DNA of 50,756 nucleotides from DATAQC01 sp051005135 (GTDB lineage Bacteria > Actinomycetota > Acidimicrobiia > Acidimicrobiales > AC-14). Within the stretch, counting starts at the first letter, position 1; every line of letters starts with the position of its first letter. The notes beneath the pieces are model-generated. The model was not told where the DNA came from. It searched no databases and worked only from the letters and a program-made list of their open reading frames with translations. The stretch is taken from contig JBPCJQ010000019.1 in the NCBI GenBank assembly GCA_051005135.1, positions 1 to 50,756 of the forward strand. Reading direction: 5' to 3'. This document shows positions 39,926 to 47,546 of this stretch, one piece after another. A program made the position numbers and the translations under genes.

Positions 39926-39952
39926 CCCTGGTTCTTCCCTGGTTCTTCCCTG
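39926..39952 (+). repeat. 11-bp tandem repeat between divergent PspC genes
   Basis: CCCTGGTTCTT occurs twice back to back (39926-39936, 39937-39947) and is followed by CCCTG. It is the only clear repeat in the divergent promoter region and may be a binding site for the NarL-type regulator encoded downstream. No inverted symmetry is seen. Confidence 0.5.
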
Positions 39953-39979
39953 ATGCCCCCCGAGAGGGGAAATGGGATC

Positions 39980-41248
39980 ATGTCGACGGTGACAGTCGAC
40001 GTCCCGGTTACCGGTGCTCTCCCGGCGAGGTTCACCCGCAGTCGCGACGACAGGTGGGTGGCCGGTGTCTGCGGGGGCCTGGCGCGGGCCGTGGGCCTCG
40101 ATGCCCTTGCCGTGCGGGTGATCTTCGCCGTCCTCACAGTGGCGGGAGGCCTAGGCGCGGCCGCCTACGTGGCCGCTTGGCTCCTTGTGCGCCGGGAGGG
40201 TGACGAGCAGTCGCTGGCCGAGGCGGCCGTACGAGGTCGACGGTGGAACCTGGTCCAGGTCTTGTCCGCCGGCTGCCTGGCCCTCGGCGTACTGCTCCTG
40301 GTGCGGGCCACCGGTTTCTGGCTGGGCGACACAGTCGTATGGCCCGTCCTGCTGGCCGCCGCGGGCCTGGGTGTGATCTGGCGACAGGCCGGTGACGACG
40401 ACAGGCCGTCGCTGGCCCAGGTTGTCGGCCGCCTACCTCACGCCGGGTCAGGAACGGCTCCAGACGATGTGCGGTCGCGCCGGGCCGCTCTCGTCAGGGT
40501 GGCCGTCGGAGCGGTGCTCGTGGCAAGCGGGGTGGGCGGCTTCCTCGCCGCCACCGACTCATTCTCGGCCGTGCGCCAAGGGCTGGTGGCCAGCGCCGGG
40601 ATCGTCACCGGGCTGGCCCTCATCACCGGGCCCTGGTGGCTTCGGCTCGGTAAGGACCTGGCTCATGAGCGGCGCCGGCGCATCCGCTCCGAGGAGCGGG
40701 CCGAGGTGGCCGCCCACGTCCACGACTCCGTCCTGCAGACGCTCGCCCTCATCCAGCGCAACGCCGGCGACCCCCGCGCCGTGGTCACCATGGCCCGGCG
40801 CCAGGAGCGGGAGCTGCGGGGCTGGCTGTGGGCCGACGGCCGCGACGCTCCGGAAGGCGACACGCTCGCCGCAGAGGTGGCGAGGGTGGCAGAGGAGGTG
40901 GAGACCCTCCACAGCGTTGCCCTCGAGGTGGTGGCGGTGGGCGATTGCCCCCTCGACGACGGCTTGGCGGCGCTGGTGGCGGCCGCCCGTGAGGCCATGG
41001 TCAACGCCGCCGTGTGGTCGGGCTCTCCCACCGTGTCGGTGTTCACCGAAGCCAGCGACGACGAGGTGACAGCGTACGTGCGCGACTGGGGAAAGGGCTT
41101 CGACCCCGGCAAGGTGGCGCCCGACCGTCATGGGCTCCGGGAGTCGATCACCGGCCGCATGGCCCGCAACGGCGGGACCGCGGTGGTGCGCTCGACCGTG
41201 GGCGAGGGTACCGAGGTGCAACTGCGCATACGCAAAGAGCACCGGTGA
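39980..41248 (+). CDS. PspC-domain sensor histidine kinase
   Basis: 422 residues. A PspC domain opens the protein (TRSRDDRWVAGVCGGLARAV, GLDALAVRVIFAVLTVAGGL), followed by further helices and a HisKA_3/LiaS-type core: EERAEVAAHVHDSVLQTLAL with the phospho-acceptor His248 in HDSVLQTL, the N-box AAAREAMVNAAVWSG, the G-box RDWGKGFDP and RHGLRESITGRMARNGGTAV. The ATG at 39980 is ten bases after GAGAGGGG; an in-frame ATG at 39953 exists. The regulator gene follows, but the junction is damaged. With the divergent PspC/LiaF gene it forms a likely envelope-stress circuit. Confidence 0.9.
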   Translation: MSTVTVDVPVTGALPARFTRSRDDRWVAGVCGGLARAVGLDALAVRVIFAVLTVAGGLGAAAYVAAWLLVRREGDEQSLAEAAVRGRRWNLVQVLSAGCLALGVLLLVRATGFWLGDTVVWPVLLAAAGLGVIWRQAGDDDRPSLAQVVGRLPHAGSGTAPDDVRSRRAALVRVAVGAVLVASGVGGFLAATDSFSAVRQGLVASAGIVTGLALITGPWWLRLGKDLAHERRRRIRSEERAEVAAHVHDSVLQTLALIQRNAGDPRAVVTMARRQERELRGWLWADGRDAPEGDTLAAEVARVAEEVETLHSVALEVVAVGDCPLDDGLAALVAAAREAMVNAAVWSGSPTVSVFTEASDDEVTAYVRDWGKGFDPGKVAPDRHGLRESITGRMARNGGTAVVRSTVGEGTEVQLRIRKEHR

Positions 41249-41260
41249 CCGAAGACAGTC

Positions 41261-41370
41261 GGGGGGGGGGGGGGGGGGGGAGGGAGCGAGAAAGAAGAGA
41301 GAAAAAAAAACAGAAGGAACAAAAAACGGGGGGGGGCCTCTCCCCCCCGACAACCCCCCGAAACCGAGCA
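41261..41370. other. Homopolymer-rich junk, probable assembly or sequencing artefact
   Basis: Twenty Gs in a row (41261-41280) lead into about 90 bases made almost only of G/A runs, then A runs, G runs and C runs, and coding sequence resumes near 41370. The block sits exactly where the response-regulator start should be, and breaks its frame from the GTG at 41245. It is unlike any other sequence in the window except the right end. Confidence 0.75.
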
Positions 41371-42008
41371 ACGCACGGCCCCGTATCTTCCTGGTCGACG
41401 ACCACGACCTGTTCCGAGCCGGTGTCAAGGCGGAGCTGGTCGACACCGTCGACGTGGTGGGCGAGGCATCCGAGGTGCGACCGGCTATCGAGATGATCCT
41501 GGAGCGGCGACCCGACGTCGTGCTCCTCGACGTCCATCTCCCCGGGGGAGGAGGCCAGGCTGTGCTCGAGGGGGTCGGTCCGGTGGCCCCCGAGGTACGC
41601 TTCCTCGCCCTGTCGGTGTCCGACGCCGCCGACGACGTCATCGGCCTCATCCGGGCCGGCGCCCGTGGATACGTCACCAAGACCATCTCCGGCCCTGAGC
41701 TGGCTGACGCCATCGCCCGGGTGGCGGGCGGCGACGCGGTGTTCTCGCCCCGGCTGGCCGGCTTCGTGCTCGACGCCTTCGCCGCCACTCCCGGCCCAAC
41801 CGGTGACCCTGATCTCGACCAGCTCACCGCCCGAGAGCAGGAAGTCTTGCGCCTCATCGCCCGCGGCTACCCCTACAAGGCGGTGGCCACCGAGCTGGTG
41901 ATCTCGGCTCGCACCGTCGAGACCCACGTCTCCTCGGTGCTGCGCAAGCTGCAGCTCTCCAACCGCAACGAGCTCACCCGCTGGGCCACCGAGCGCCGCC
42001 TCATCTGA
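41370..42008 (+). CDS. NarL/FixJ-family response regulator, 5' end damaged
   Basis: From RPRIFLVDDHDLFRAGVKAE the receiver domain is intact: acidic pair in VDDHD, phospho-Asp in RPDVVLLDVHLPGGGGQAV, and GARGYVTKTISGPELADAIA with the Lys. The LuxR-type HTH is LTAREQEVLRLIARGYPYKA then VISARTVETHVSSVLRKLQL. The expected start is the GTG at 41245, overlapping the kinase stop (GTGA) and reading VTEDS, but the junk block separates it. It is the partner of the kinase at 39980. It ends 14 bases from the convergent VOC gene. Confidence 0.88.
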   Translation, partial: NARPRIFLVDDHDLFRAGVKAELVDTVDVVGEASEVRPAIEMILERRPDVVLLDVHLPGGGGQAVLEGVGPVAPEVRFLALSVSDAADDVIGLIRAGARGYVTKTISGPELADAIARVAGGDAVFSPRLAGFVLDAFAATPGPTGDPDLDQLTAREQEVLRLIARGYPYKAVATELVISARTVETHVSSVLRKLQLSNRNELTRWATERRLI

Positions 42009-42022
42009 AGCCAGGTCTGTCT

Positions 42023-42892
42023 CTACAACTCGCCGAGGTAGAACCGGGTCCCCTGGTCGTCGGTGCACAACGACGTGGTGCCGTAGGGGTGGCGCTCGGG
42101 GTCGTCCGCCGTTCCGCCCGCGGCCCGGGCCCGCTCCACCGCTGAAGTGATGTCGTCGACCTGGTACATGGGTACGACGGTCGCCCTGTCCTGTCCACCC
42201 ACCATGCCCACCATGGGCATCACATCGGGCGCCTGCCAGCCGTCGTCGACACTGCCTCGGGTGAACTGCCACCCCAGCACCGAGGCGTAGAAGTCGCGGG
42301 CCTCGGCCGCGTCGACCACCTCCAACACGAGGTAGGCGAGGTCGCCGGGCCCGGCGCCCGTGTCGGGAGCCGCCCCAGCTGGGCGCGGTGCGGCTTGCAC
42401 CAATGCCAACGGTGTGCCCTGGTTGTCCTCGCAGTCGACGACGGCGCCGTACGGCTCGATCCTGGGCGCGTCCGCCTGCCCGCCTGCCTCCCGCACTCGC
42501 TGCACCGCCTGCTCGACGTCGTCGACGGCGAAACACAAGAACAGGTTGCTGCGCTCCTGGCCGCCCCACAGGCCTTGCCGGGGGGTGGTGCCCTGCACCT
42601 GGCGGCCCTGCGGTCCGCTGCCCGGTGCATAGTGCCAGCCGACGACGGCCGAGAAGAAGGCCGCTGCCCGCTCCACGTCGGGTACCCACAGCGAGGCGTA
42701 AGCGACGTCGCCATGGCGCAGGCCCGGCGGGGTGGACGGGACCTCTTGGGGATCGAATGTGAGCTCGGACACGAGGACTCCTCTCGGGAGGTTGAGCGCC
42801 TTCTCGAGGCGGGCGCGCAGGTTGGCGGCGAACGACGGGTCGGGATAGGTGGGGATCACGGGAGAACGCAGCGCTTCTAAGGGGTCAGGCAT
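42023..42892 (-). CDS. Tandem VOC/glyoxalase-fold protein with N-terminal helix
   Basis: 289 residues. After a helical lead (FAANLRARLEKALNLPRGVL) come two VOC repeats: VAYASLWVPDVERAAAFFSA ... VDCEDNQGTPLALVQ and LAYLVLEVVDAAEARDFYAS ... LCTDDQGTRFYLGEL. The repeats probably fold into one barrel. The metal-site residues are not obviously conserved, so a binding or resistance-type role is as likely as catalysis. The first 25 residues resemble the helix that links such proteins to ECF sigma factors. ATG at 42892 overlaps the sigma gene by eight bases, so the two are co-translated. Confidence 0.85.
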   Translation of the reverse strand: MPDPLEALRSPVIPTYPDPSFAANLRARLEKALNLPRGVLVSELTFDPQEVPSTPPGLRHGDVAYASLWVPDVERAAAFFSAVVGWHYAPGSGPQGRQVQGTTPRQGLWGGQERSNLFLCFAVDDVEQAVQRVREAGGQADAPRIEPYGAVVDCEDNQGTPLALVQAAPRPAGAAPDTGAGPGDLAYLVLEVVDAAEARDFYASVLGWQFTRGSVDDGWQAPDVMPMVGMVGGQDRATVVPMYQVDDITSAVERARAAGGTADDPERHPYGTTSLCTDDQGTRFYLGEL

Positions 42893-43406
42893 CGCCGGCC
42901 TCCTCTGCGTAGGCGCGACGGAACGCAGCGCGGGCTCGCACCAACAGCGCCTCCGTGGCGTGGACGCTGCGCTCGAGCAGCGCGGCCACCTCCCGGACGG
43001 GCAGATCGTCGAGGTACCGCAGCGTCAGCGCGGCGCGGTGGTGAACGCCCAGTCGCCCCAGGGTCTCACGAGCACATACGGCGTCAATGTGAGCTTCCCA
43101 CGGATCCTCGAAGCTACGGTCGTCGACGGCTACGGCCAGGCGGCGTTCGTCACGAGCCTTTCGCCGCCAATGGTCGACGAGCTTATGCCGGGCCACGCCC
43201 AGCACCCAGGGGATGCTCATGGCAGGTGGGTCGTCTTTGCGGACGGCATCGGCCACGGCCAGGAATGTCTCGGCCGTCAGATCCTCAGCGACAGCGGTCC
43301 CCCCGCAGCGGGCCAGCAGGTAGCCGTACACGTGGGGAAGGGCGCTGTCGTAGAGCTCCAGTAGCGCTCCTGCGGAATCCTCCCCGGCGGCCGACCGCTC
43401 GCTCAC
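42885..43406 (-). CDS. ECF-type RNA polymerase sigma factor
   Basis: About 173 residues. Region 2 is LYDSALPHVYGYLLARCGGT, AVAEDLTAETFLAVADAVRK and PWVLGVARHKLVDHWRRKAR; region 4 is LGVHHRAALTLRYLDDLPVR then EVAALLERSVHATEALLVRA. No membrane part. GTG at 43406 starts the conserved region; longer frames upstream are not conserved. It overlaps a VOC-protein gene, a pairing known for some actinobacterial ECF groups in which the partner is the regulator or the main target. No zf-HC2 anti-sigma gene is seen nearby. Confidence 0.9.
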   Translation of the reverse strand: MSERSAAGEDSAGALLELYDSALPHVYGYLLARCGGTAVAEDLTAETFLAVADAVRKDDPPAMSIPWVLGVARHKLVDHWRRKARDERRLAVAVDDRSFEDPWEAHIDAVCARETLGRLGVHHRAALTLRYLDDLPVREVAALLERSVHATEALLVRARAAFRRAYAEEAGDA

Positions 43407-43565
43407 GTCCTCATAGTCGTCGCTGCCGGCAGTCCTCCGACGGGTCGACCCCAAGATTTCCTGTGCTGCCGTCTGGCCCGGTACCCGGTCATCCAGGAGG
43501 AGCCGTAAGATCGGGCTGGAGCGGCAGGGTCCGACACTACCTGCGACCCTGATCGGAGGTGCTGC

Positions 43566-44588
43566 GTGGATCGTCACCCTGGGGCCGGTTCCCACGGGCG
43601 GGTGCCCGACATCGAGGTCGTCCCGCCCGAGGGGCCGATACCGCTGTCCCGCCTGGCGCCCGAACGGGCCCTGCGCCGCGTCGACCGCTACGACCGGCGA
43701 GCGCGGCTCATCGCCATCGAATCCCTAACTCCTACCGGTACGGTGCGTCTCGAGTTCGAGGTGATCGACGACCAGCCCTTCGAGTACGAGCCGGGGCATT
43801 TCGTCGGCATCACCGCCGAAGTCGAGGGGTTCGGACGACGGCGCAGCCCTTATTGCATCGTGTCGCCGCCCAACGACCAGCGCACCTTTCGGTTGCTGGT
43901 GCGCCTGGTACCCGAGGGCCCGCTGTCGATCTACCTGGCCTCGCTACAGGTGGGCGACGTGATCCCCTTTCGGGGGCCGAGCGGGCGCTCGATGGTCCCC
44001 AAAGAAGATGCGGACGAGGAGCTCGTGCTCCTCGGCACGGGCGTCGGCGTCGGCGTGCTCATGGCCCTCGTCGAGCACCTGGCCACGACCGGCTTCGACA
44101 GGCCGGTCAGTCTCTACTGGGGCCTGCGCCTGGCCGAGGATCTGTGCCTGGTCGACGAGCTCGATGAGCTCGCCCGCCGCCACCCGTGGTTCGCCTGGTT
44201 GGCCAGTCTGTCGCAACCTCCCCCCGGGTGGGAAGGCCTCCGGGGGCGCCTCACCGAGTCGGTGCCGCCGTTGCTGGCCACGCTCGGAGGCAAGCGTTAC
44301 GTGTTGGTGGGCAACGGAGCCATGATCGAGGAGATGGCGGTGGCTCTGTCCGACCTCGGCGTTGACGGAACCCTCATCCACGAGGAGGTGTACTTCAACG
44401 TCCGCCATCGGCCCGACCCCCAGGTGCTGAGCGACATCCGGGCGCGGTTCGTGGCCTCCGACCTGTTCTCGCCCCACGCCCACCAGCAGACGGGCGGCCT
44501 TCTCTCCCTGGAGAAGCCCATCGCCGCCCGCCGCCAGGCTCGAAACGGCGCCGAGGGAGGCTCGGTCCCTCCCGGTTGGCAGGAGTGA
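43566..44588 (+). CDS. FNR-like FAD/NAD(P)H oxidoreductase
   Basis: 340 residues. The FAD domain has FEYEPGHFVGITAEVEGFGR and RRSPYCIVSPPNDQRTFRLL, where RSPYCIVS takes the place of the usual RxYS/T. The pyridine-nucleotide domain has ELVLLGTGVGVGVLMALVEH, PVSLYWGLRLAEDL and KRYVLVGNGAMIEEMAVALS. The C-terminal 40 residues are extra and Arg/Ala-rich. It has no iron-sulfur motif, so it needs a separate acceptor such as ferredoxin, flavodoxin or a globin. GTG at 43566 has GGAGGT six bases upstream. Divergent from the sigma gene. Confidence 0.85.
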   Translation: MDRHPGAGSHGRVPDIEVVPPEGPIPLSRLAPERALRRVDRYDRRARLIAIESLTPTGTVRLEFEVIDDQPFEYEPGHFVGITAEVEGFGRRRSPYCIVSPPNDQRTFRLLVRLVPEGPLSIYLASLQVGDVIPFRGPSGRSMVPKEDADEELVLLGTGVGVGVLMALVEHLATTGFDRPVSLYWGLRLAEDLCLVDELDELARRHPWFAWLASLSQPPPGWEGLRGRLTESVPPLLATLGGKRYVLVGNGAMIEEMAVALSDLGVDGTLIHEEVYFNVRHRPDPQVLSDIRARFVASDLFSPHAHQQTGGLLSLEKPIAARRQARNGAEGGSVPPGWQE

Positions 44589-44628
44589 TGCAGTCTCTGC
44601 CGAGGGCGAAGGGCCACGAAGGGATGAC

Positions 44629-45360
44629 GTGGTGATCACGATCGGCCGTGGACAGGTGGACTACGAGTTTGATGAGGCCCAGCGGGTGCTGGCCGGTTAC
44701 GCCTTCGGCCCCTCAGACTCTGATCGCCACTGGAAGAACCGTGAGAGCTTCTCAGTGGGAGCCGAGCCATCGGCCAGGGAGCCCCTGCGTTACGCCTACC
44801 AGTCCTACGACTGTGTACCGGCCAGCAAAGGCCCTCTCGACATGGCCGACATCGTTGTCAGCACCGGTCTCAACAGCCGTATCAGCGCCAGGACGATGTT
44901 GGCGATCTATGCGTTGGCGCCGGACATCTCGGCTGAGCTGGCCCTTCTTCCACCGCCATCGACGTTCTGGGAGCTCGACGAACCAGAGCTGTGCACGGCC
45001 CCCGACCCTCCCCGACAGGTGCGGCACATGTGGCGCGCCTGGTGGCTGCTGATGGGGATTCCGGGCGTGGGTGTCGCTGTTACCCACAAGACGCTCCACC
45101 ACAAGCGGCCACGGCTGTGTCCCCTTCTCGACGGGAAAACCGTCCCGTACTACCGCGACGGACATCCCTGGGCCGGTATCCACCGCGAGCTCACTGCCCA
45201 CGAAGCGGAGTTCCGCGATCTCGAAGCTTGGTTTGCCGAGCGCGCCGACGCCCGTGGCGGCGTTGGGCTCAGTCGCCTACGGCTGCACGACATCTTGCTG
45301 TGGTGCCACGCGACGAAGAACCGAACCCCTTGTGATGCTCTTGGACGGGAGCTCGTCTGA
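44629..45360 (+). CDS. DUF6308-like hypothetical protein
   Basis: 243 residues with no membrane part: VITIGRGQVDYEFDEAQRVL, DMADIVVSTGLNSRISARTM, GIPGVGVAVTHKTLHHKRPR and LCPLLDGKTVPYYRDGHPW. I recall this set of motifs from the uncharacterised family DUF6308; helix-hairpin-helix-like segments (MGIPGVGVAVTHKTLHHKRP) suggest nucleic-acid binding. GTG at 44629 is used, with GAAGGGA upstream. It is in line with the flavin reductase gene 40 bases before it. Confidence 0.65.
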   Translation: MVITIGRGQVDYEFDEAQRVLAGYAFGPSDSDRHWKNRESFSVGAEPSAREPLRYAYQSYDCVPASKGPLDMADIVVSTGLNSRISARTMLAIYALAPDISAELALLPPPSTFWELDEPELCTAPDPPRQVRHMWRAWWLLMGIPGVGVAVTHKTLHHKRPRLCPLLDGKTVPYYRDGHPWAGIHRELTAHEAEFRDLEAWFAERADARGGVGLSRLRLHDILLWCHATKNRTPCDALGRELV

Positions 45361-45380
45361 CGCGACTCCCCGAGCACTCG

Positions 45381-45893
45381 CTAGTCTCCCTGGCGACGAA
45401 CCTGTGGATGCGCGTCGTCCGTTGAGCGGATGTCAGTAGGACCGTCCTCGACGAGTCCGTCCCACGACCAGTGCGGGATGCGCAGGCCATCGGGCACCTC
45501 GTCCGCGGAGCGGTGATAGCGGGACATCGTCGTCGTCGTTGCCCACGCGAAGTAGTCGTGCATGACCAGTCGGAGCCGGTCGTCGCCAGCAAGGCCGACG
45601 TCTGTCAGCGCCTGATCGAAACAGGTGATCGCCCGACGATCCATCTCTTCATGCCGCCCGTTGCCGCTGTGCATCCGCACAACCGAGGTCTCGTCACCGC
45701 ACGCCTCCGAGTACATCGTGGGACCACCCAACGCCTCCGCCCAGTACGCGGCCAGCCGCTCGGTGTGCGCAGGGTGGTATCCGTGACTGAACGCATGGCT
45801 CACGACATCGTCCGCCATCACCCGAAAATGCCACGCCCTGGCCAGAGCAAGCAGGACGTCGGCACCACCCATGGCCTCGTACACCGTCTGCAC
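45381..45893 (-). CDS. Group II truncated haemoglobin
   Basis: About 170 residues: VQTVYEAMGGADVLLALARA, WHFRVMADDVVSHAFSHGYH, PAHTERLAAYWAEALGGPTM, MHSGNGRHEEMDRRAITCFD and LVMHDYFAWATTTTMSRYHR. These are the residues of a truncated haemoglobin, with PAHTERLAAYWAEALGG as the E-helix His region. They bind oxygen or detoxify NO. The GTG at 45893 is taken since homology begins there; the frame extends to an ATG at 45986 without similarity. No good ribosome site. Convergent with the DUF6308-like gene. Confidence 0.85.
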   Translation of the reverse strand: MQTVYEAMGGADVLLALARAWHFRVMADDVVSHAFSHGYHPAHTERLAAYWAEALGGPTMYSEACGDETSVVRMHSGNGRHEEMDRRAITCFDQALTDVGLAGDDRLRLVMHDYFAWATTTTMSRYHRSADEVPDGLRIPHWSWDGLVEDGPTDIRSTDDAHPQVRRQGD

Positions 45894-46014
45894 CCCAAAC
45901 AACCCCCGGCCTTGTGTCCTTCGGATCAGAGACGCTCCATATGTACCGGCTAGGGAGCTGGGCGGCAAGGCGCCGTAGGTCGACACAGCCCCGCGGGCGC
46001 GGGCAACGGCTGGA

Positions 46015-46389
46015 TCAGTAGGGAGCGACCAGGGCGGCGAACATGGGGAAGTGCCTGACGTTGCGGGTGACGATCCTCGCCCTGAGGTGCTTGGCAGTGG
46101 CGGCCACGGCCAAGTCGGCGACGCCGATTCCGGGGTGGCTCCGCCGCCAGCGCCGCCCCAGCTCCCCGGCTCGGCGGGCGATGGCCTCGGTGAGCGGCAA
46201 CCAGTCGATCAGGGCGAACAGCTGCTCCGCTGCCCCACGCTCGTGGCTGCGCAGACCCTGGATCACCTCGACCCGCGAGATCTCCGAGCACGACGGCCGA
46301 TCTTGGAGATGCGCCATGTAGGCCGTCGCCTCCGGTACGCCGCGGAGGTGGTCCACCAGGATGCTCGTGTCCACGACCAACTCCTTCAC
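46015..46389 (-). CDS. VapC-type PIN-domain toxin
   Basis: About 124 residues with all PIN acidic positions: LVVDTSILVDHLRGVPEATA (first Asp), ISRVEVIQGLRSHERGAAEQ (Glu), GIGVADLAVAATAKHLRARI (Asp) and VTRNVRHFP. It should be an RNase that cleaves RNA under stress. GTG at 46389 overlaps the antitoxin stop (GTGA). Between it and the globin gene (45894-46014) I see no gene. Confidence 0.88.
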   Translation of the reverse strand: MKELVVDTSILVDHLRGVPEATAYMAHLQDRPSCSEISRVEVIQGLRSHERGAAEQLFALIDWLPLTEAIARRAGELGRRWRRSHPGIGVADLAVAATAKHLRARIVTRNVRHFPMFAALVAPY

Positions 46390-46655
46390 TCCAGCCCCCC
46401 GAGGCGGGTGGCATCGGCGGCACGAAGCTCCTCTACATAGGCCGCGCCGTCGGGGAGGTGGGAGGCGATGCCGGCGGTGTTGGCTACCGCTTCCTGCCAG
46501 CGGGAACGCCAGGCCGCCGGGTCTCGCTCGTCCCGGGCCAGGTACTCGTCGACGGCCCGTCGGATGACCGTGGACCGGGTGGCCCCTTCGGCGGCCGCCC
46601 GTCCGTCGAGACGAGCGGTCTGGTCTTCGTCGAGGTATATCTGGGTCCTGCGCAC
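46386..46655 (-). CDS. VapB-type ribbon-helix-helix antitoxin
   Basis: 89 residues. The first 40 are a ribbon-helix-helix: RRTQIYLDEDQTARLDGRAA then EGATRSTVIRRAVDEYLARD. The C-terminal half (WRSRWQEAVANTAGIASHLP) is the toxin-binding part. GTG at 46655 lies in the left arm of its own operator, so the start is fixed by position and the message is probably leaderless. Confidence 0.87.
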   Translation of the reverse strand: MRRTQIYLDEDQTARLDGRAAAEGATRSTVIRRAVDEYLARDERDPAAWRSRWQEAVANTAGIASHLPDGAAYVEELRAADATRLGGLE

Positions 46656-46676
46656 GATGTACGAGTATACATCGTG
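46653..46676 (-). promoter_or_regulatory. Operator/promoter of the VapBC operon
   Basis: CACGATGTA (46653-46661) and TACATCGTG (46668-46676) form a perfect 9+9 inverted repeat with a 6-base spacer. On the minus strand TATACT (46669-46664) fits a -10 box eight bases before the GTG, which lies in the repeat. The antitoxin bound here would cover both promoter and start codon. Confidence 0.72.
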
Positions 46677-46865
46677 GTTTCCGGGTCCCGCGGCTCCTGG
46701 CTGGTCGATCAGGCCGGAGCCGGCACGTGGGAGGCACCGCTTCGAGGGCTGAAGCCTTCGAGCCTGACGTCGACAGTGTCGCCGACGGCGGTCGATTCAA
46801 GGCGATCCTGACGCTTGGCTCTGCCCTCCAGATCGCCGGTGGCATGCGAGAGCTGCGCTGACTAC

Positions 46866-47237
46866 ATGACATCGCATAACATCGCTGCTATAGCTTGGGG
46901 TACGATCGAGGCGGAGCCGGAGGTGACGGATTGGTTGTTGGGGCTGGACGACGAGAGCTTCGGTCAGGCCGAGCGGTACATCGACCTGCTCGCCGAGGAG
47001 GGAGTGCATCTCAGGGCGCCGTTCAGCCGGCAGCTCCGAGGCAAGCTCCGCGAGCTTCGCTTCTACTTGGGTCGAGCCCAAACCAGGATCACGTACTACA
47101 TCGCGACTGGCCGGCGAATAGTCCTGTTGACAGTGTTCGCCAAGACTCGCCCGCGAGAGCGCGCCGAGATCGATCGAGCGTGGGGGGTCATGCAGCGCTG
47201 CATCGCCGAGGGACATGTGGCTGAGGGGGAGTTGTGA
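46866..47237 (+). CDS. HigB/RelE-like toxin
   Basis: About 123 residues of the phage Gp49/HigB type: EPEVTDWLLGLDDESFGQAE, RYIDLLAEEGVHLRAPFSRQ, LRGKLRELRFYLGRAQTRIT and YYIATGRRIVLLTVFAKTRP. This is the ribosome-dependent mRNA-cutting RelE fold, with Lys/Arg in the expected strands. ATG at 46866 is used; upstream there are two ACATCGC direct repeats (46869 and 46879) with TATAGC at 46889 just after. The antitoxin follows and overlaps (GTGA). Confidence 0.83.
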   Translation: MTSHNIAAIAWGTIEAEPEVTDWLLGLDDESFGQAERYIDLLAEEGVHLRAPFSRQLRGKLRELRFYLGRAQTRITYYIATGRRIVLLTVFAKTRPRERAEIDRAWGVMQRCIAEGHVAEGEL

Positions 47238-47542
47238 CGAAACGCACCAGTTGGCAGGACATCAAAGCGACCAGGCGAGTGAGTCCGGCGCGCCTGCGCG
47301 GCTACGAGAAGGCCGGCCGCGCTGTGCGCCTTGCCTTCGAGATCCGTGCCCTGCGGGAGAAGAAGGGTCTCAGCCAGCGCGAGCTTGGCGAGCGGGTGGG
47401 AAGCACCCAGTCGGCGATTGCCCGACTCGAGGCCGGCAATATCTCACCAAGCCTGCCCACGCTCGACAAGATCGCCCATGCTCTCGGCGCAGAGTTGAGC
47501 CTGACGATCGTCGACCTCGACGAGGTGACGGCCGGGGGATAG
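47234..47542 (+). CDS. Xre-family HigA-like antitoxin
   Basis: 102 residues with a Cro/C1 helix-turn-helix: IRALREKKGLSQRELGERVG then STQSAIARLEAGNISPSLPT and LDKIAHALGAELSL. It should bind its own promoter and neutralise the toxin encoded just upstream. The toxin-first order is typical of HigBA. GTG at 47234 overlaps the toxin stop by four bases. Confidence 0.87.
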   Translation: MTKRTSWQDIKATRRVSPARLRGYEKAGRAVRLAFEIRALREKKGLSQRELGERVGSTQSAIARLEAGNISPSLPTLDKIAHALGAELSLTIVDLDEVTAGG

Positions 47543-47546
47543 GACC

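Noticed and set aside
41130..41370. An upstream extension of the response regulator through the poly-G block
   Set aside because: It is open only because the junk lacks stops; the product there (Gly, Lys and Glu runs) is not protein-like.
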